Shown: in pieces, positions 11,476-21,479 of the stretch
Layout of the letters: each line of letters starts with the position of its first letter
Position numbering within the stretch: position 1 is the stretch's first letter
Assembly (NCBI GenBank): GCA_026826555.1
Contig: JAKSZT010054568.1
Coordinates: 9,081,318-9,145,317, forward strand
Origin: Tolypeutes matacus
Lineage: Eukaryota > Chordata > Mammalia > Cingulata > Chlamyphoridae
Direction of reading: 5' to 3'
Length of the DNA: 64,000 nucleotides
The notes under the pieces: model-generated
Seen by the model: the letters and a program-made list of their open reading frames with translations, nothing else
The model's database searches: none
What the model was told of the DNA's origin: nothing
Program-made: the position numbers and the translations under genes

Positions 11476-12010
11476 ATATAGAGCACTTTTTCATGTACTC
11501 ATTTAGCCAATTGTGTATTTTCATTTGTGAAGCATCCATTCAGTCTTTTGCTCATCTTTGTTTGGGTTGTTTGTCTTTTAATTATTGAGTTGTAAAAGTT
11601 CTTTATATATTATGAATACAATTTTTGTCAGAAATATATATGAACAATATATTCTCTAAGTCTGTGGCTTGCCTTTATATTTTATCAAAGGTCTTTCAAA
11701 GAGCAGGAGATTTGAATTTTGATGAAGGGAAATATATCAGGTTTTATCTCTATTGTGGTTATTTCCTTTTGTGTTCTAAGAAATTTTTACTTATCTCAAA
11801 GTTGCAATGAATTTTTTCTTATTTGTTTCTGGAAATTTTATAACTTTTCTTTTATGCTTAAGTCTATGATACATTTCTAATTATTATTTTTTGGCCTGGC
11901 AAGAAGTAGAGTTCAAGGTTCATTTTTTTCTGCATGGATTTCCAGTGGTTCTGCACCATTTGTCAAAAAATGAAAAAACACTTACCTTTCCCTGTTGAAT
12001 TACACTGGAG
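11476..12010 (-). mobile_element. Antisense old L1 ORF2 fragment
   Basis: Read on +, it contains 'ttttgctcatctttgtttgggttgtttgtcttttaattattgagttgtaaaagttctttatat' and later 'ttctgcatggatttccagtggttctgcaccatttgtcaaaaaa', both standard antisense L1 ORF2 landmarks in the right order. It is decayed, without an ORF2 frame. Confidence 0.8.
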
Positions 12011-12394
12011 CTTGGTTGAAAACCATTTGACCATATACTTATGGGACCTTTAAATTGTAAATTGTAAATATAGATGTACACCTATGCTGTATTCTCTCTT
12101 TACAAAACAAACATGTATTTCCTAGCTTTGCCCCCTAGAAAAGCTTAAAAATGATAACTGATTTTGTAGTGAGTACAACAACTCACTGATTGTTGCCCAA
12201 AAACCATTTTACAGCAGAAGAAACTAGAACAAGTCTGGCAGAGAAAATATACAAGAAGGGCCTGTAATATTTGTCTTGCAAGAAAGCAAATAAGCTACCA
12301 AAGACTTCTCAAGTCATAGCGAGAGGACAGAACGCCCAATTTAATGAGGCTCACACTGGCCCAAAAGAGACTAATTGAGTGCCAAATGAACACT
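12011..12394. other. Unassigned sequence
   Basis: Nothing recognised. It may belong to flanking old L1 sequence. Confidence 0.35.
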
Positions 12395-12945
12395 AGAAGT
12401 AACATTGAAAACATCGAATATATTTAAAAAGACGTATGTTCATAATCATGCACATATAAACACACACACTGAGGAATTCCATTTAGATCAGGGGTTCTTA
12501 CCAAGGTCTCCGTGAGCTTGGATTGAAATAAAAAAACCATCATTCTTGTGGGGACGTGTCGGTGCAGGTGGGATATAGTTATTAAATAACACACAGTGTA
12601 GTGTGGGCTTAGTAAGAGGTCCGTGGTTTTCACCTCACTGGCAAAGGGGTCCGTGGAACAGAAAAGGTTTAACTAAGCCCCTGATTTAGTTAAAAAGCAA
12701 ACTATCCTAGAGTAACAAAAAGTAGATGAGTGGTTGCCTGGGGGCTGGGGCAGAGGGAGAACTGGACTGCAGAGGCCAAGTTATCTTCTAGGGATGTGTG
12801 AGGGGAACAATCTCTGTCTTGATTGTGGCAATGCTTTCATGTGTTTGCAATTGCCAAAACTCATCAGACCGAACACTGAATACACTTCATTTTTTACCAG
12901 TTATTCCTCAATGAAACTAACAAGGAAAGTAATTTTTAGTAGGTG
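12395..12945 (+). mobile_element. Old L1 3' UTR, split by a hAT MITE
   Basis: 12700-12945 reads in sense as an old L1 3' end: 'gtggttgcctgggggctgggg', 'tcttgattgtggcaatgc', 'ccaaaactcatcaga' and 'ttattcctcaatgaaac'. The flank 12395-12488 fits the same element. The 195-bp hAT copy at 12489-12683 interrupts it and so is younger. Confidence 0.65.
12489..12683. mobile_element. Short non-autonomous hAT element (MITE), copy A
   Basis: The 195-bp unit starts caggggttcttacc and ends taagcccctg, imperfect inverted termini. It is flanked by 8-bp direct repeats atttagat (12481-12488) and atttagtt (12684-12691), with one mismatch. Eight-base duplications and CAGGGG ends are typical of hAT transposons. 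The interior ('ggggacgtgtcggtgcaggtgggatat', 'ggcaaaggggtccgtgga') is shared with the copy at 43375-43557. There is no transposase, so it was mobilised in trans. Confidence 0.8.
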
Positions 12946-12959
12946 AATTTAGTTGAGAG

Positions 12960-15080
12960 TTTTTCTCCAGATTTTCTAAATACCTACTGATTATTTTTTC
13001 TGCTACTGAGAGACGAGTGTTGACATTTTAAACTATGATCATAAATTTGTCTATTTTTCATTTTAATTCTAAAATTTTTCATTCAGGAATTTTGAAACTC
13101 TGTTTTAGGTTCATATATATTCATGACTTCTATGTCTTCCCAAAGGATTACTTTTTGTATCGATATGAAATATCCCTCTTTATCTCTTTTAATACTTTGT
13201 CTTGAGAGTTACTTGGTTTCTTATAAATATAGCTATCTTTCTTATGCTCACTGTTTGCATGGGGTTATCTTTTTCCACCTTTTTCCATTTAACATATTTG
13301 TGATAACAAATTTCAAATACATTTCTTATAGACAACATATACTTGAGTGTTGATTTTTAAATTCATTCTGGTGTTCTTTTTTTAAGAAAATGAGTGTTCA
13401 GTCTTTTTTACACTTAATGTAATTATTGATATAATTGGTTTATGTCTACATTTTTTTTTCATTTATTCCTCTATTTTTCTTTTCCTTCTCATTGCAAAAA
13501 AATCAATTTTAAGTATTTATTTTATTTTCGCTATTGATTTCTAAGCTATACTTCTGATCTTGCTCCAGTACTAAGAATACGCATTGATGATTTTTCAAAG
13601 TCAATTTTGCACCACTTCAGACTTCACATTTTAAACTTGGCATTTCATATTCCCATTTCCCAATTCTCATTCCTGATTTCATACCTCATACATCCCATTC
13701 CAAGATTCTATTTCCCATGTCACAAATATAACTTTAGAAAAACATAATTCAATTTTCTTTCCTCCCCCATCCTTTTCCTCACAGTGTTTTTATACTTTCA
13801 TTAAATAGTCAGTTATCCCTTTTGGAAATAATGAGAATACGAATACACAGCGCTTTATGTTTGGACATTGCTTTACCACGTGCTGGGTTCTTGGTTCCTT
13901 CCCATAGGTCCTAGTTGGCATCTACAGTCATTTCACTCCAGCCTGAGTAACATGTTTTCATGTTTCTTATTGAGTAATCTGTCGGCAAATTCTCTCAGCT
14001 TCCAAATTTCTGAAAATGTCTATTCATTCTTGTTTTTGAAGGATATTTTCATCAAATGTGGGAAATTTTCATTTCTTCAGACAGTTTTTCCTCCCTATTC
14101 TTATTCTCTTCCTATCTGCGGCCTCCTGTTACACATAAGATAGTCAGATTTTCTTGTCCTTGATGTCCATGAAGTTTTGTCCGATTTTATGTCTTTTTCT
14201 CTCTGTTCTTCAGGTTAGGCAATTTCTTTTGATCTCACTTCAAGTTAGCTGACTCCAATCCACTGTTAAGCCCATCCAGTGTTTTCTTTTTTAAAATTAT
14301 ACTAAGTTCAGGAATTTCCATTTGGCTTTTAATTTTTAAGATTTCATTTCTCTGCTGAGTCTATCTTTTAAATTTTTTATTCATTTTTATTAATGTATTT
14401 TAATTTTATGTATTCATTAAAACCATATTTCCCTTTTATTCTTTAAGCATTTTTCCATTTTTCTTAATACTTTTTATAATAGCTGTTTTAACTACAGTAT
14501 GCTAAAACCCATATCTAGGACATTTCAGGGTCAATTTATTTTTATTTTTTTTCACCTTGATTATTGATCAAATTTCCCTATTTCTCTGCATTCCTAGTAA
14601 TTCTAAGTTGTGTACTGAACTTTGTTGGTAAAATTATGTGAAGATTCTGGATTCTATTGTCTTTTCTGTTGAATATTGCATTTTGTTCTAGTGGGCAGTT
14701 CAAATACCGGCTGATTACACTGAACTTGGGTAGGCTTCATCGTATGCTCCTCCCTCCCATTGGCTTCTGAGTGCCTCCACTCTGCACAAGTCCCCTCTCT
14801 CCAAGCCCTGCCCCAGAGATTTCGGCCACTTTAGCTGTCCTGATCTCAGGCTGATTTCTGCCTCCTCACGTCAGCAGGTCTGCCATGCTCTCCTTGGAGC
14901 AAAGCCAGGGCAATTGTGGAGCTCACCTCACGAGTTTCTCTTTGTTCCTCAATTGAAGCCTTGAACCACCTGGTGGTTGATGCTGAAAAGAGTTGCTGCA
15001 CCTATCTTGTCCAGTTGTTTTATTGTTTGCAGTGGGAGGGATAGTCCATTACTAAATACTCCATCTTAGAAGCAGGAGTC
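12960..15080 (-). mobile_element. Antisense old L1 (5' half, ORF and 5' UTR)
   Basis: The long AT-rich block reads as an antisense old L1, moving rightward from ORF sequence (13000-13450) into 5' UTR-type text ('tttccatttggctttt', 'ttgaatattgcattttgttctagtgggcagttc', 'ttactaaatactccatcttagaagcagg'). The same text types recur in the antisense L1 at 51600-53600. No frame of meaningful length survives. Confidence 0.6.
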
Positions 15081-15659
15081 GATACAATCGTTTTTATGAC
15101 TGTGTTATAGAAATATGTTACCTACATGTAGGGTTCTTCTCTTTTTCCAAAAATGTACACAAGCAAAGCATAGATACTATTACCTGAAAGTTCTAAAGGA
15201 CTTCTGGACTAATTATTAATGTCTTATGCTAACAGGTTAGAGTTTAATATTAGATCTTTCACCATAGTAATACTATTTAACCTTCTATGATTTACCTGTT
15301 TACTTCAGATATTTTTCAGCCTTATCACAGGTTGGTGATGAAAATTAATAGCCCCATAGCCCTAGGGACATTACCAAGGGTCTCTGAGGGCCGAGCTTAT
15401 GGTCAATTTCTTATATTCACCACTACCCGACTTACACAGTCAGGAATGGCCCAGTGCTAACAGAGGCAGGAGCCGTCTAATTTCGGTGCACTTGTTCTCC
15501 TTGCAAATCAGGTAGTAGGTATGATTCTCAGAGCATAGCAATTAAAGAACTAAGTTTAAGAGAGGGTGTCAATCAGCTGGTATACCCTTGTCTAATTGGA
15601 GAAAACGTCAATGGATCACCAGTTTAATGTGCCAGATACTGTGTAGGAGAAAATATTCA
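15081..15659. other. Unassigned sequence
   Basis: No recognised element or gene. Confidence 0.4.
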
Positions 15660-15845
15660 GGATAAAAGGGGGAAATGGAGGAAGGAAGGGAGCTATGGAG
15701 AGGGAGAAGGAAGGAAAGAAAGAAGGAAGAAAGGGAGGGAAGAAGGGAGGGAGGAAGGGAGGGAAGGAAGGAGGGAAGGAGGGAGGAAGGGAAAAGGTAA
15801 AAAAAAGAAAATGAGAAAAAGGAAAATAAATGAAGAAAAAAGAAA
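15660..15845. repeat. Purine-rich (GGAA/GGGA)n tract
   Basis: A nearly pure purine stretch of GGAA, GAAG and GGGA units. On the minus strand it encodes a Pro/Ser/Leu/Phe-rich artefact frame. Confidence 0.85.
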
Positions 15846-16639
15846 AGTGGGTCCCTGCCCTGAAAAATATTTCAATTGTAATACCATGTGATAAGAATGA
15901 TTATAGAGATAGAAGTGAAGCACTACGGAAGCTTGGAGAAAAGCCACCAGCTGCCTTATGGAATGGAAGGCAAAGAGATGAAGTAACATTTTAAGTAGGA
16001 ATAAATGCAATAGGTACAAATTTCAGTTAAAAATTCTCAGGTTAGTAAAGATATCACTTGTTTGACTTCTCTGTAACTACATTTGGCTTATTTGTGGAAC
16101 CACCATTGTTCTGTGGCAGACAACTTAATCGTAACAATTCAGGAAAAACTCAGTTACTTCTGGCTTAATCATCAATCTCTAGAGAAACCCTCCTCCTTTC
16201 CTGAGAGTGTGTCATGTGATCTGATTGCTGGAGATCTGTACTGCTTGTTTGTTTATGTTTTGAGTAGGGAGTTGACAGATTATCCCAAACACTTCTGGGA
16301 TGTTCGTGGGCCTATAGTCATCTGCACACATCTGTGGTGGCATCTTCCAAAATGAAAAGCCATTCTTCATCTGTCACTGCATTCTTGACTGGAAAGTCTA
16401 TATTTCTGCCTGCTCTTTGGTCGCCATATTCATGAGGTCATTCTCCATCCATCTCAGCCCTACCCCAATGCCTGCCCAGGTCTTCTGACTCATGCGCAGA
16501 AATGTAAGTACCCTTCCCAGAGCACATCCCAACAACAGTTTGACTGCTCTCCTGCCCCACACTGAGTCAGACTGTGTGCAGCTGCCTCCTGGGTCATCTT
16601 TGAAGTGGACTTTGAAGTGGATTAAGAAAAGGGACACAG
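15846..16639. other. Unassigned sequence
   Basis: Mixed composition. The 90-codon frame at 16083-16355 has no recognised similarity. Nothing else stands out. Confidence 0.4.
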
Positions 16640-16830
16640 GAGCCAGTCTTCCTGTTTGTTCCTAGCCTCAGCAAAGATAGGCTGTGTGACCTGGGCTCTG
16701 AGCATTGTACAATGAGGGTAATAACAGTCCTTCTGTTTTTTCATGGGAATTAAATGAGTTGATAAATACCAAGTGCTTTGAAGAGGGTCTTCGTAGTGAT
16801 GGCTATGTAAAAGTGGTTATCTAATGTCAT
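16640..16830 (+). mobile_element. MIR SINE fragment
   Basis: It has the MIR order: 'ggctgtgtgacctgggctctgagc', 'tgtacaatgagggtaataacag', 'gggaattaaatgagttgataaat', 'agtgctttgaa'. Diverged but clear. Confidence 0.75.
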
Positions 16831-17160
16831 TATTCTTACCAACTTAGACATTTCCCTCTACAACAGCTACTCTGGCACCGAGTTTAATGTGGGTCTTAAA
16901 TTTTAAGGCTTGCAGAGTCCCTAAAATATATGTTCCTTGGTGCTGGGGGTTATATCAGGACCTTTTTCAGGGTCACAACAACCTCTAAATTCCAATTCTT
17001 CAACTTTGCCTTCTCTCACCAACTTAATTCCTTTAGCGTTAGATAACTGCTCTTGCAAAATTTATTATTTTTCCTTTTATCTAAACTTATAGGATAAATA
17101 TGTTCTGGGTCCTAGAGCACTTAGCCTTTGGGACTAAAATAAATATTGCTTCAAAAAGTC
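16831..17160. other. Unassigned sequence 5' of the ERV
   Basis: It shows no resemblance to the U3 of the 3' LTR at 27137-27420, although that is where the 5' LTR's U3 should be. The 5' LTR therefore appears truncated or replaced at about 17160. Confidence 0.4.
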
Positions 17161-17345
17161 AAGATCAGCGTTCTCTGCCTACAGGAGCGCACACCAAATC
17201 TTGGTGTGGATTTCTGTCCTTCTCCCCCACTTCTCAGCAAGCTCTGCTCTTTTCCTCCATTTCCCAATAAATTCTTACTGGCCTAACTAAACTGGTGTGT
17301 TCTTAAATTCTTTTATGCAACATACCCAAGAACATAGAGGAATCC
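17161..17345 (+). mobile_element. Partial 5' LTR (R-U5) of class I ERV
   Basis: 17173-17243 aligns without gaps to 27428-27498, with nine mismatches in 71 bases by hand. A poly(A) signal (AATAAA, 17266-17271) follows, then a U5-like stretch ending near 'ggaatccaaca' (about 17345). U3 is missing. The next bases contain a TTTGGTG motif, a plausible but unassigned primer binding site. Both LTRs lie in + orientation and enclose the env remnants at 25864-27051. Confidence 0.6.
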
Positions 17346-17447
17346 AACACTTCCCCCTCCTCATTTGGTGAGCCAACCAGGAGGCAGATAGGTGAGTGGT
17401 ACTCTTCAACTCCTGCTGGAAACTGGTGGTGTTAAGGCCTGCCTGTG
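17346..17447 (+). mobile_element. ERV leader with candidate primer binding site
   Basis: 'catttggtgagccaaccagg' (17364-17383) sits where a retroviral primer binding site should be. I could not match it to a specific tRNA. The leader is cut off after about 120 bases by inserted elements. Confidence 0.4.
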
Positions 17448-17572
17448 CCCTCTTTTGGTTCTGCCATTTTCTTTTTTTCTTTAGTTTAGTTTTTTTTTTT
17501 TTTTAATATATATTTTTTTCTTTTTTCTTTTTTTATTTCTATTTTTTTTTCCCCTTTTGGTTCCGCCATTTT
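17448..17572. repeat. T-rich insertion between imperfect direct repeats
   Basis: tcttttggttctgccatttt (17451-17470) and ccttttggttccgccatttt (17553-17572) match at 18 of 20 positions. They bracket about 82 bases of almost pure T/A, mostly T runs. This is the look of a minus-strand poly(A) insertion with its target duplication. A local duplication around a T tract is the alternative. Confidence 0.55.
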
Positions 17573-17819
17573 AAAGGGATTCCTGATAGGCTCCCACAGG
17601 ACATAAATTCAGCCTACCCAGACTTCCAGCTCCCTCTCTGGAGGGGCAAATCCTCACATAATGTAGATCCAAGGAAGTTCTTGGTGGCTGGTGAACTGGG
17701 CATGTGGACTGAGTGGAGCAGGAGTCTGCTGGGAGTTTACCAGGCTATCTCTGTGAGTTCAGAATGGTTATCACCCATTTCATTGTTTCCTTAGACAGCT
17801 AATTAACTCCTTTTAATTA

Positions 17820-18690
17820 AAAGTGACTTTGGTCTCCACCCCTGCATGAGGGGAAGCGGAGTGGACTGAAAATCACAGTGCTGGTAAGGACCAGCTTTTT
17901 TCCATCTAGATCAAATTGCAGCTCTAGCCTAAGCCCCTGGCCCACCTTGGGCAGGGAAGAAGCTGAGGGGAGCTGTGCCAGTGTCTCTGGGAAACTACAG
18001 GCCATGCTGTGGAGGCTGGTGATCATCCTTCTCTGGTGGCACAAGCCACCCCAGGAGCTATTCTGTGGCAGGAAGCTCCATTTCCCAAAAACAGGGGAGG
18101 AAGATACGGTTGGCCACCAATGTCAGCTACTGATTAGTAAATTCAGCTGGCTAAAGTATAACCCTAAGAACAGCTAAAGTTTGAGCCTGTCCAAGTCCGG
18201 AAAAGGCCAGTAGCTGACATTTTGACTCTGCCCTGGCCTGAGGGGAAGCTGGGCTAAATAAAAATCACAGTGATGGTAGAGACCAGTTTCTTTTACCCAG
18301 ATTGGCCTGTAGCCCTAAATTAGACTTCAGCTCCACCTCTAGCAGGGAGGAAGCTGATGGGTCCTGCACCATCTTCTACAGGTAACTGCAGGTACATTCA
18401 GCTGCCACAGACTGAATAATCAGAAGTCTACTGAGACAACTATGGTCATCTTGGACCTGCACTGCATAGATTGCTGCCCACACCTGCAGCTCCATCCCCA
18501 CCTCAGGCAGGGGAAAAAGGGGCGTGAAGCTTCATCAGTCTCTCTGGGCAATTACAGTCTAGGCCTGCATGACTTGGATTATTACACATGGCTGTGGCTC
18601 TGTCCCTACCCCTGGCAAAGGAGGAAGGTGGGAGAAGCTTCATCGGTCCCTGGGGCAACATGGGCAGCTTGAGTCTCCACAGCTTATAAC
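17820..18690 (+). repeat. Irregular repeated units in the HAL1-like 5' UTR
   Basis: Two long units start 'gaggggaagc...aaaatcacagtg.tggtaagacc(ag)' near 17846 and 18239. Shorter ones share 'caggg(a)ggaag', 'gcttcatc' and 'tctctgggcaa' near 17951, 18330, 18505 and 18608. L1 5' UTRs of several mammals are built of such monomers and carry the internal promoter. Promoter activity here is inference only. Confidence 0.45.
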
Positions 18691-18891
18691 ATCATCTACA
18701 TACTCAGCTCCTACTACACAACCAGCAAGGTAGAAAGTACAAGAAAGCCCTAATCTAAAGAGAGAAATTGCACCCAGAATAAGTACTTTAGTAAGGCAGA
18801 TGCCAAAATATCAACAAAAAATTACAATCCATACCAAGAAACAGGAAGATATGGCCCAGTTAAAGGAACAAGATGAGATGACATAAAGGAG

Positions 18892-19868
18892 TTGAGACAA
18901 CTAATCATAGATGTTCAAATAAATCTCCTTAATAAATTCAGTAAGATGGCTAAAGAGATTAAGGATATTAAGAAGGCATTGGATGAGCACAAAGAAGAAT
19001 TTGAAAGCATACATAGAAAAATAGCAGATATTATGGGAATAAAAGTTGCAATAAATGGAATTAAAAATACACTGGGGGGGGTGGATGTGGCTCAAATGGT
19101 TGGGCATCCATCTCCCATATGGAAGGACCTGGGTTCGATTCCTGGGACCTCCCAGTAAAATAAAAAAAAAATTTTAAATACACTGGAATCATATAATAGC
19201 AGATTTGAGGAGGCAGAAGAAAGAATTGGTGAGCTTGAAGAAATGGCCTCTGAAAGTGAACATATAAAAGTACAGGTGAAGCAAAGAATTGAAAAAATTG
19301 AACAAGGTCTCAGGGAACTAAACGACAGCAAGAGATGCGCAAATATACGTGTCATGGGTGGCCCAGAAGGAGAAGAGAAGGGAAAGCAGGCAGAAGGAAT
19401 ATTTGAAGAAGTAATGCTAGAAAATTTCCCAACCCTATTAAAGGACATAGATATCCATGTCCAAGGAGCACAATGTACTCCTATCTGAACTAATCCAAAT
19501 AAACCACTTCTGAGACACATACTAATCAGAATGTCTAATGTCAAAGACAAAGAGATAATTCTGAGAGCAGCAAAAGAAAACCAATGCATAATATATAAAG
19601 GATACTCAATAAGATTAAGTGCTGGTTTCTTATCAGAAACCATGGAGGCAAGAAGACAGTGGTCTGATATATTTAAGTGATTGCAAGAGAAAAATCCCAG
19701 TCAGTAATCTTATATCTGGCAAGATTGTCTTTCAAAAATGAGGGCAAGTTTAGAATATTCACATATAAGCAGAAACTGAGAGAGTTTGTAACCGAGAAAC
19801 CTGCTTTGCAGGAAATTCTAAAGGCTGTGCTACAGCCTGAAAAGAAAAGACAGAAGAGAGAGGCCTAG
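18892..19868 (+). pseudogene. L1/HAL1 ORF1 (ORF1p-like), broken
   Basis: ORF1p is the RNA-binding chaperone of L1 particles. The N-terminal part (18892-19075) predicts a charged helical segment with KMAKEIKDIKKALDEHKEEF, typical of the coiled coil. After the SINE, coiled coil resumes and leads into the RRM-like domain (NIRVMGGPEGEEKGKQAEG, then ENFPTLLKDIDI). Later frames carry the C-terminal domain, including EARRQW, and finish with REFVTEKPALQEILKA and a stop at 19866-19868. At least two frame changes and an in-frame stop (19486-19488), plus the SINE insertion, inactivate it. The start chosen is the first Met of the open frame; the family start could lie slightly upstream. Confidence 0.8.
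19065..19186 (+). mobile_element. DAS-type SINE monomer inserted in ORF1
   Basis: The about 100-bp insert (19076-19175) has an A-box-like 'gtggatgtggctcaaatgg', a B box ggttcgattcc (19132-19142) and an A-rich tail. Perfect 11-bp target duplications aaatacactgg flank it (19065-19075 and 19176-19186). It is a single monomer, shorter than the dimer at 8626-9018, and younger than the HAL1-like element it disrupts. Confidence 0.9.
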
Positions 19869-19889
19869 AAGAGAGTCTAGAAATGAAGA

Positions 19890-20358
19890 TTATATCTATA
19901 AAGAGCAGTTGAAATACAGGGGCTTCTTTGGGAGTTGGAGGTTGTCCTGAGTACTGTTGTGGCAATGGATGTAGGCCATTTTAAATCAGCACACACCACT
20001 CAGAACTGAGTGGGAGAGAGTGTGGTCTACAGTGTGAACTGTGGTCTATGGTTGGTGGCAAGGCTCCAGGAGGTGTAAGTTCATTGAGGTTGGTGGGCCA
20101 CACTATGGGAGATGTTTGTGTTGGATGTGGTGGGAGGTGTGGGAGGTGGGCAACATGGGAATCCGAGTGGGTTCTGTATAATATTTTAGGTAATCTAAGC
20201 ACCTCTTAAAATATATGTATATATATATATATAAAATAACATTTTTGTAAGCAAATACACATATATGCATATATATTTATATATCATTTTACAAATGTTT
20301 GTATGTATTGTGAGAATTTTGATTTTTACCCATAATAAAAAAAAAAAAAAAAAAAAAA
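19890..20358 (+). mobile_element. L1/HAL1 3' UTR tail
   Basis: Blocks 'gaaatacaggggcttctttggg', 'caatggatgtaggccatttt', 'actgagtgggagagagtgtgg' and 'aggtaatctaagcacctc' match 44497-44790 and, inverted, part of 62221-62349. An AT-rich segment with (TA)n at 20215-20233 follows, then about 20 A bases to 20358. Confidence 0.8.
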
Positions 20359-20479
20359 GTAACTAAAAGTGTCAAAAGAGTGGTGAAAATAAAATATGAC
20401 AGATAAATCCAAATATTCAGGATAAATTTAACCAATAATATAAAGCATTTGTATTTAAAAAACTACAACTCGTTGTTAA

Positions 20480-21100
20480 AAAAGGTAAGAAAAAAAAAAA
20501 AGACCTAAATAACTGGAAGAACATTCCATGCTCACAGACTGGAATACTAAATATCATTAAGATATCAATTCTACTCAAATTGATATATAGATTCAATGCG
20601 ATCCCAATAAAAAATTCCACCAGCATTTCTTAATTAAATAGAAAACATGATTATCAAATTTATTTGGAAGGGTAAGAGGTCCTGAATAGCCAGAAACATC
20701 TTAAAAAGGAAAAGCAAAGTTGGAGGACTCTCATTTCCAGACTTTAAATCATATTACCTAGCTACAGTGGTAGAAACAGCATGGTGCTGGCATAAAGACA
20801 GTCACATAGACTAATGGAGCCAAATTAATGGTTCAGAAACAGACTCTCATGTCTATGGTCAAGTGATTTTTGGCTAGCCTGTCAAACCTACCCATCTCAG
20901 GCAGAAGAGGCCATTCAACAAATGGTGCTGAGAGAACAGGATATCCATAGCCAAAAGAAGGAAAGAAGACCCCTATCTCGCACCTTGTAAAAAAATTAAC
21001 CCAAAATGGATCAAAAACCTAAACATAAAACAAGAATCATAAAGTTTCTAGAAGAAAATGTAGTAAAATATCTTCAAGACTTGGTGATATGTGGTGGATT
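20480..21100 (+). pseudogene. L1 ORF2 fragment downstream of the RT domain
   Basis: Broken frames spell the region between the reverse transcriptase and the Cys-rich end. [20 protein letters not shown] leads to [11 protein letters not shown], followed by frame-shifted text equivalent to the [15 protein letters not shown] and [14 protein letters not shown] landmarks. There are many stops and indels. The Cys-rich C-terminus is absent because the copy passes early into the 3' UTR. Confidence 0.75.
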
Positions 21101-21479
21101 CTTAAAGAAGATAAGAGAAGGATGATAAGAATAACTGAGGGTTAAGGTATATAGAAGTTTTAATTAACTTTACTGTAAAAGTGTGGAAATGTACAGAGTT
21201 GATGTTAAAACATTTTAGTGAGAGTAATAGCTGGTTTATAAATGGGAATGTGGCTGAGAAGTGTAGTCTAGGGATGTAAATACCAACTGACAGAAATTTA
21301 GAGAATAATCTAGGGATTGAATCGCACAGTGAACCCAAAGTGGATGAGAATTGTGGTTGATGGTACAGATGCAAGAGTGTCCTCTGTGAGCTAGAGCAGA
21401 TGTACATCACTATTGCAGGGTGGTGGGAATGTGGAGAGGCATGGGGAAAATACAACTGGAGTGACCTATGGACTGTGCT

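Larger units (their letters stand above)
17573..20358 (+). mobile_element. L1-type element without ORF2 (HAL1-like)
   Basis: The order is a GC-richer 5' UTR of irregular repeated units (17820-18690), a complete-length but broken ORF1 (18892-19868), and then, after about 30 bases, an L1 3' UTR tail (19890-20358) ending in a long A run. No endonuclease or reverse transcriptase sequence lies between ORF1 and the 3' UTR. Half-L1 (HAL1) elements of mammals have this layout and move with ORF2 protein supplied by full L1s. A secondary deletion of ORF2 in this copy cannot be excluded. Its tail resembles 44497-44815 and the antisense copy at 62221-62349. A DAS-type SINE interrupts ORF1. Confidence 0.65.

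Noticed and set aside
19092..19643. 183-codon minus-strand frame
   Set aside because: It is the antisense of L1/HAL1 ORF1 and the SINE within it.
20205..20358. AT-rich block as a possible replication origin or matrix attachment site
   Set aside because: It is adequately explained as the AT-rich tail and poly(A) of the HAL1-like element.
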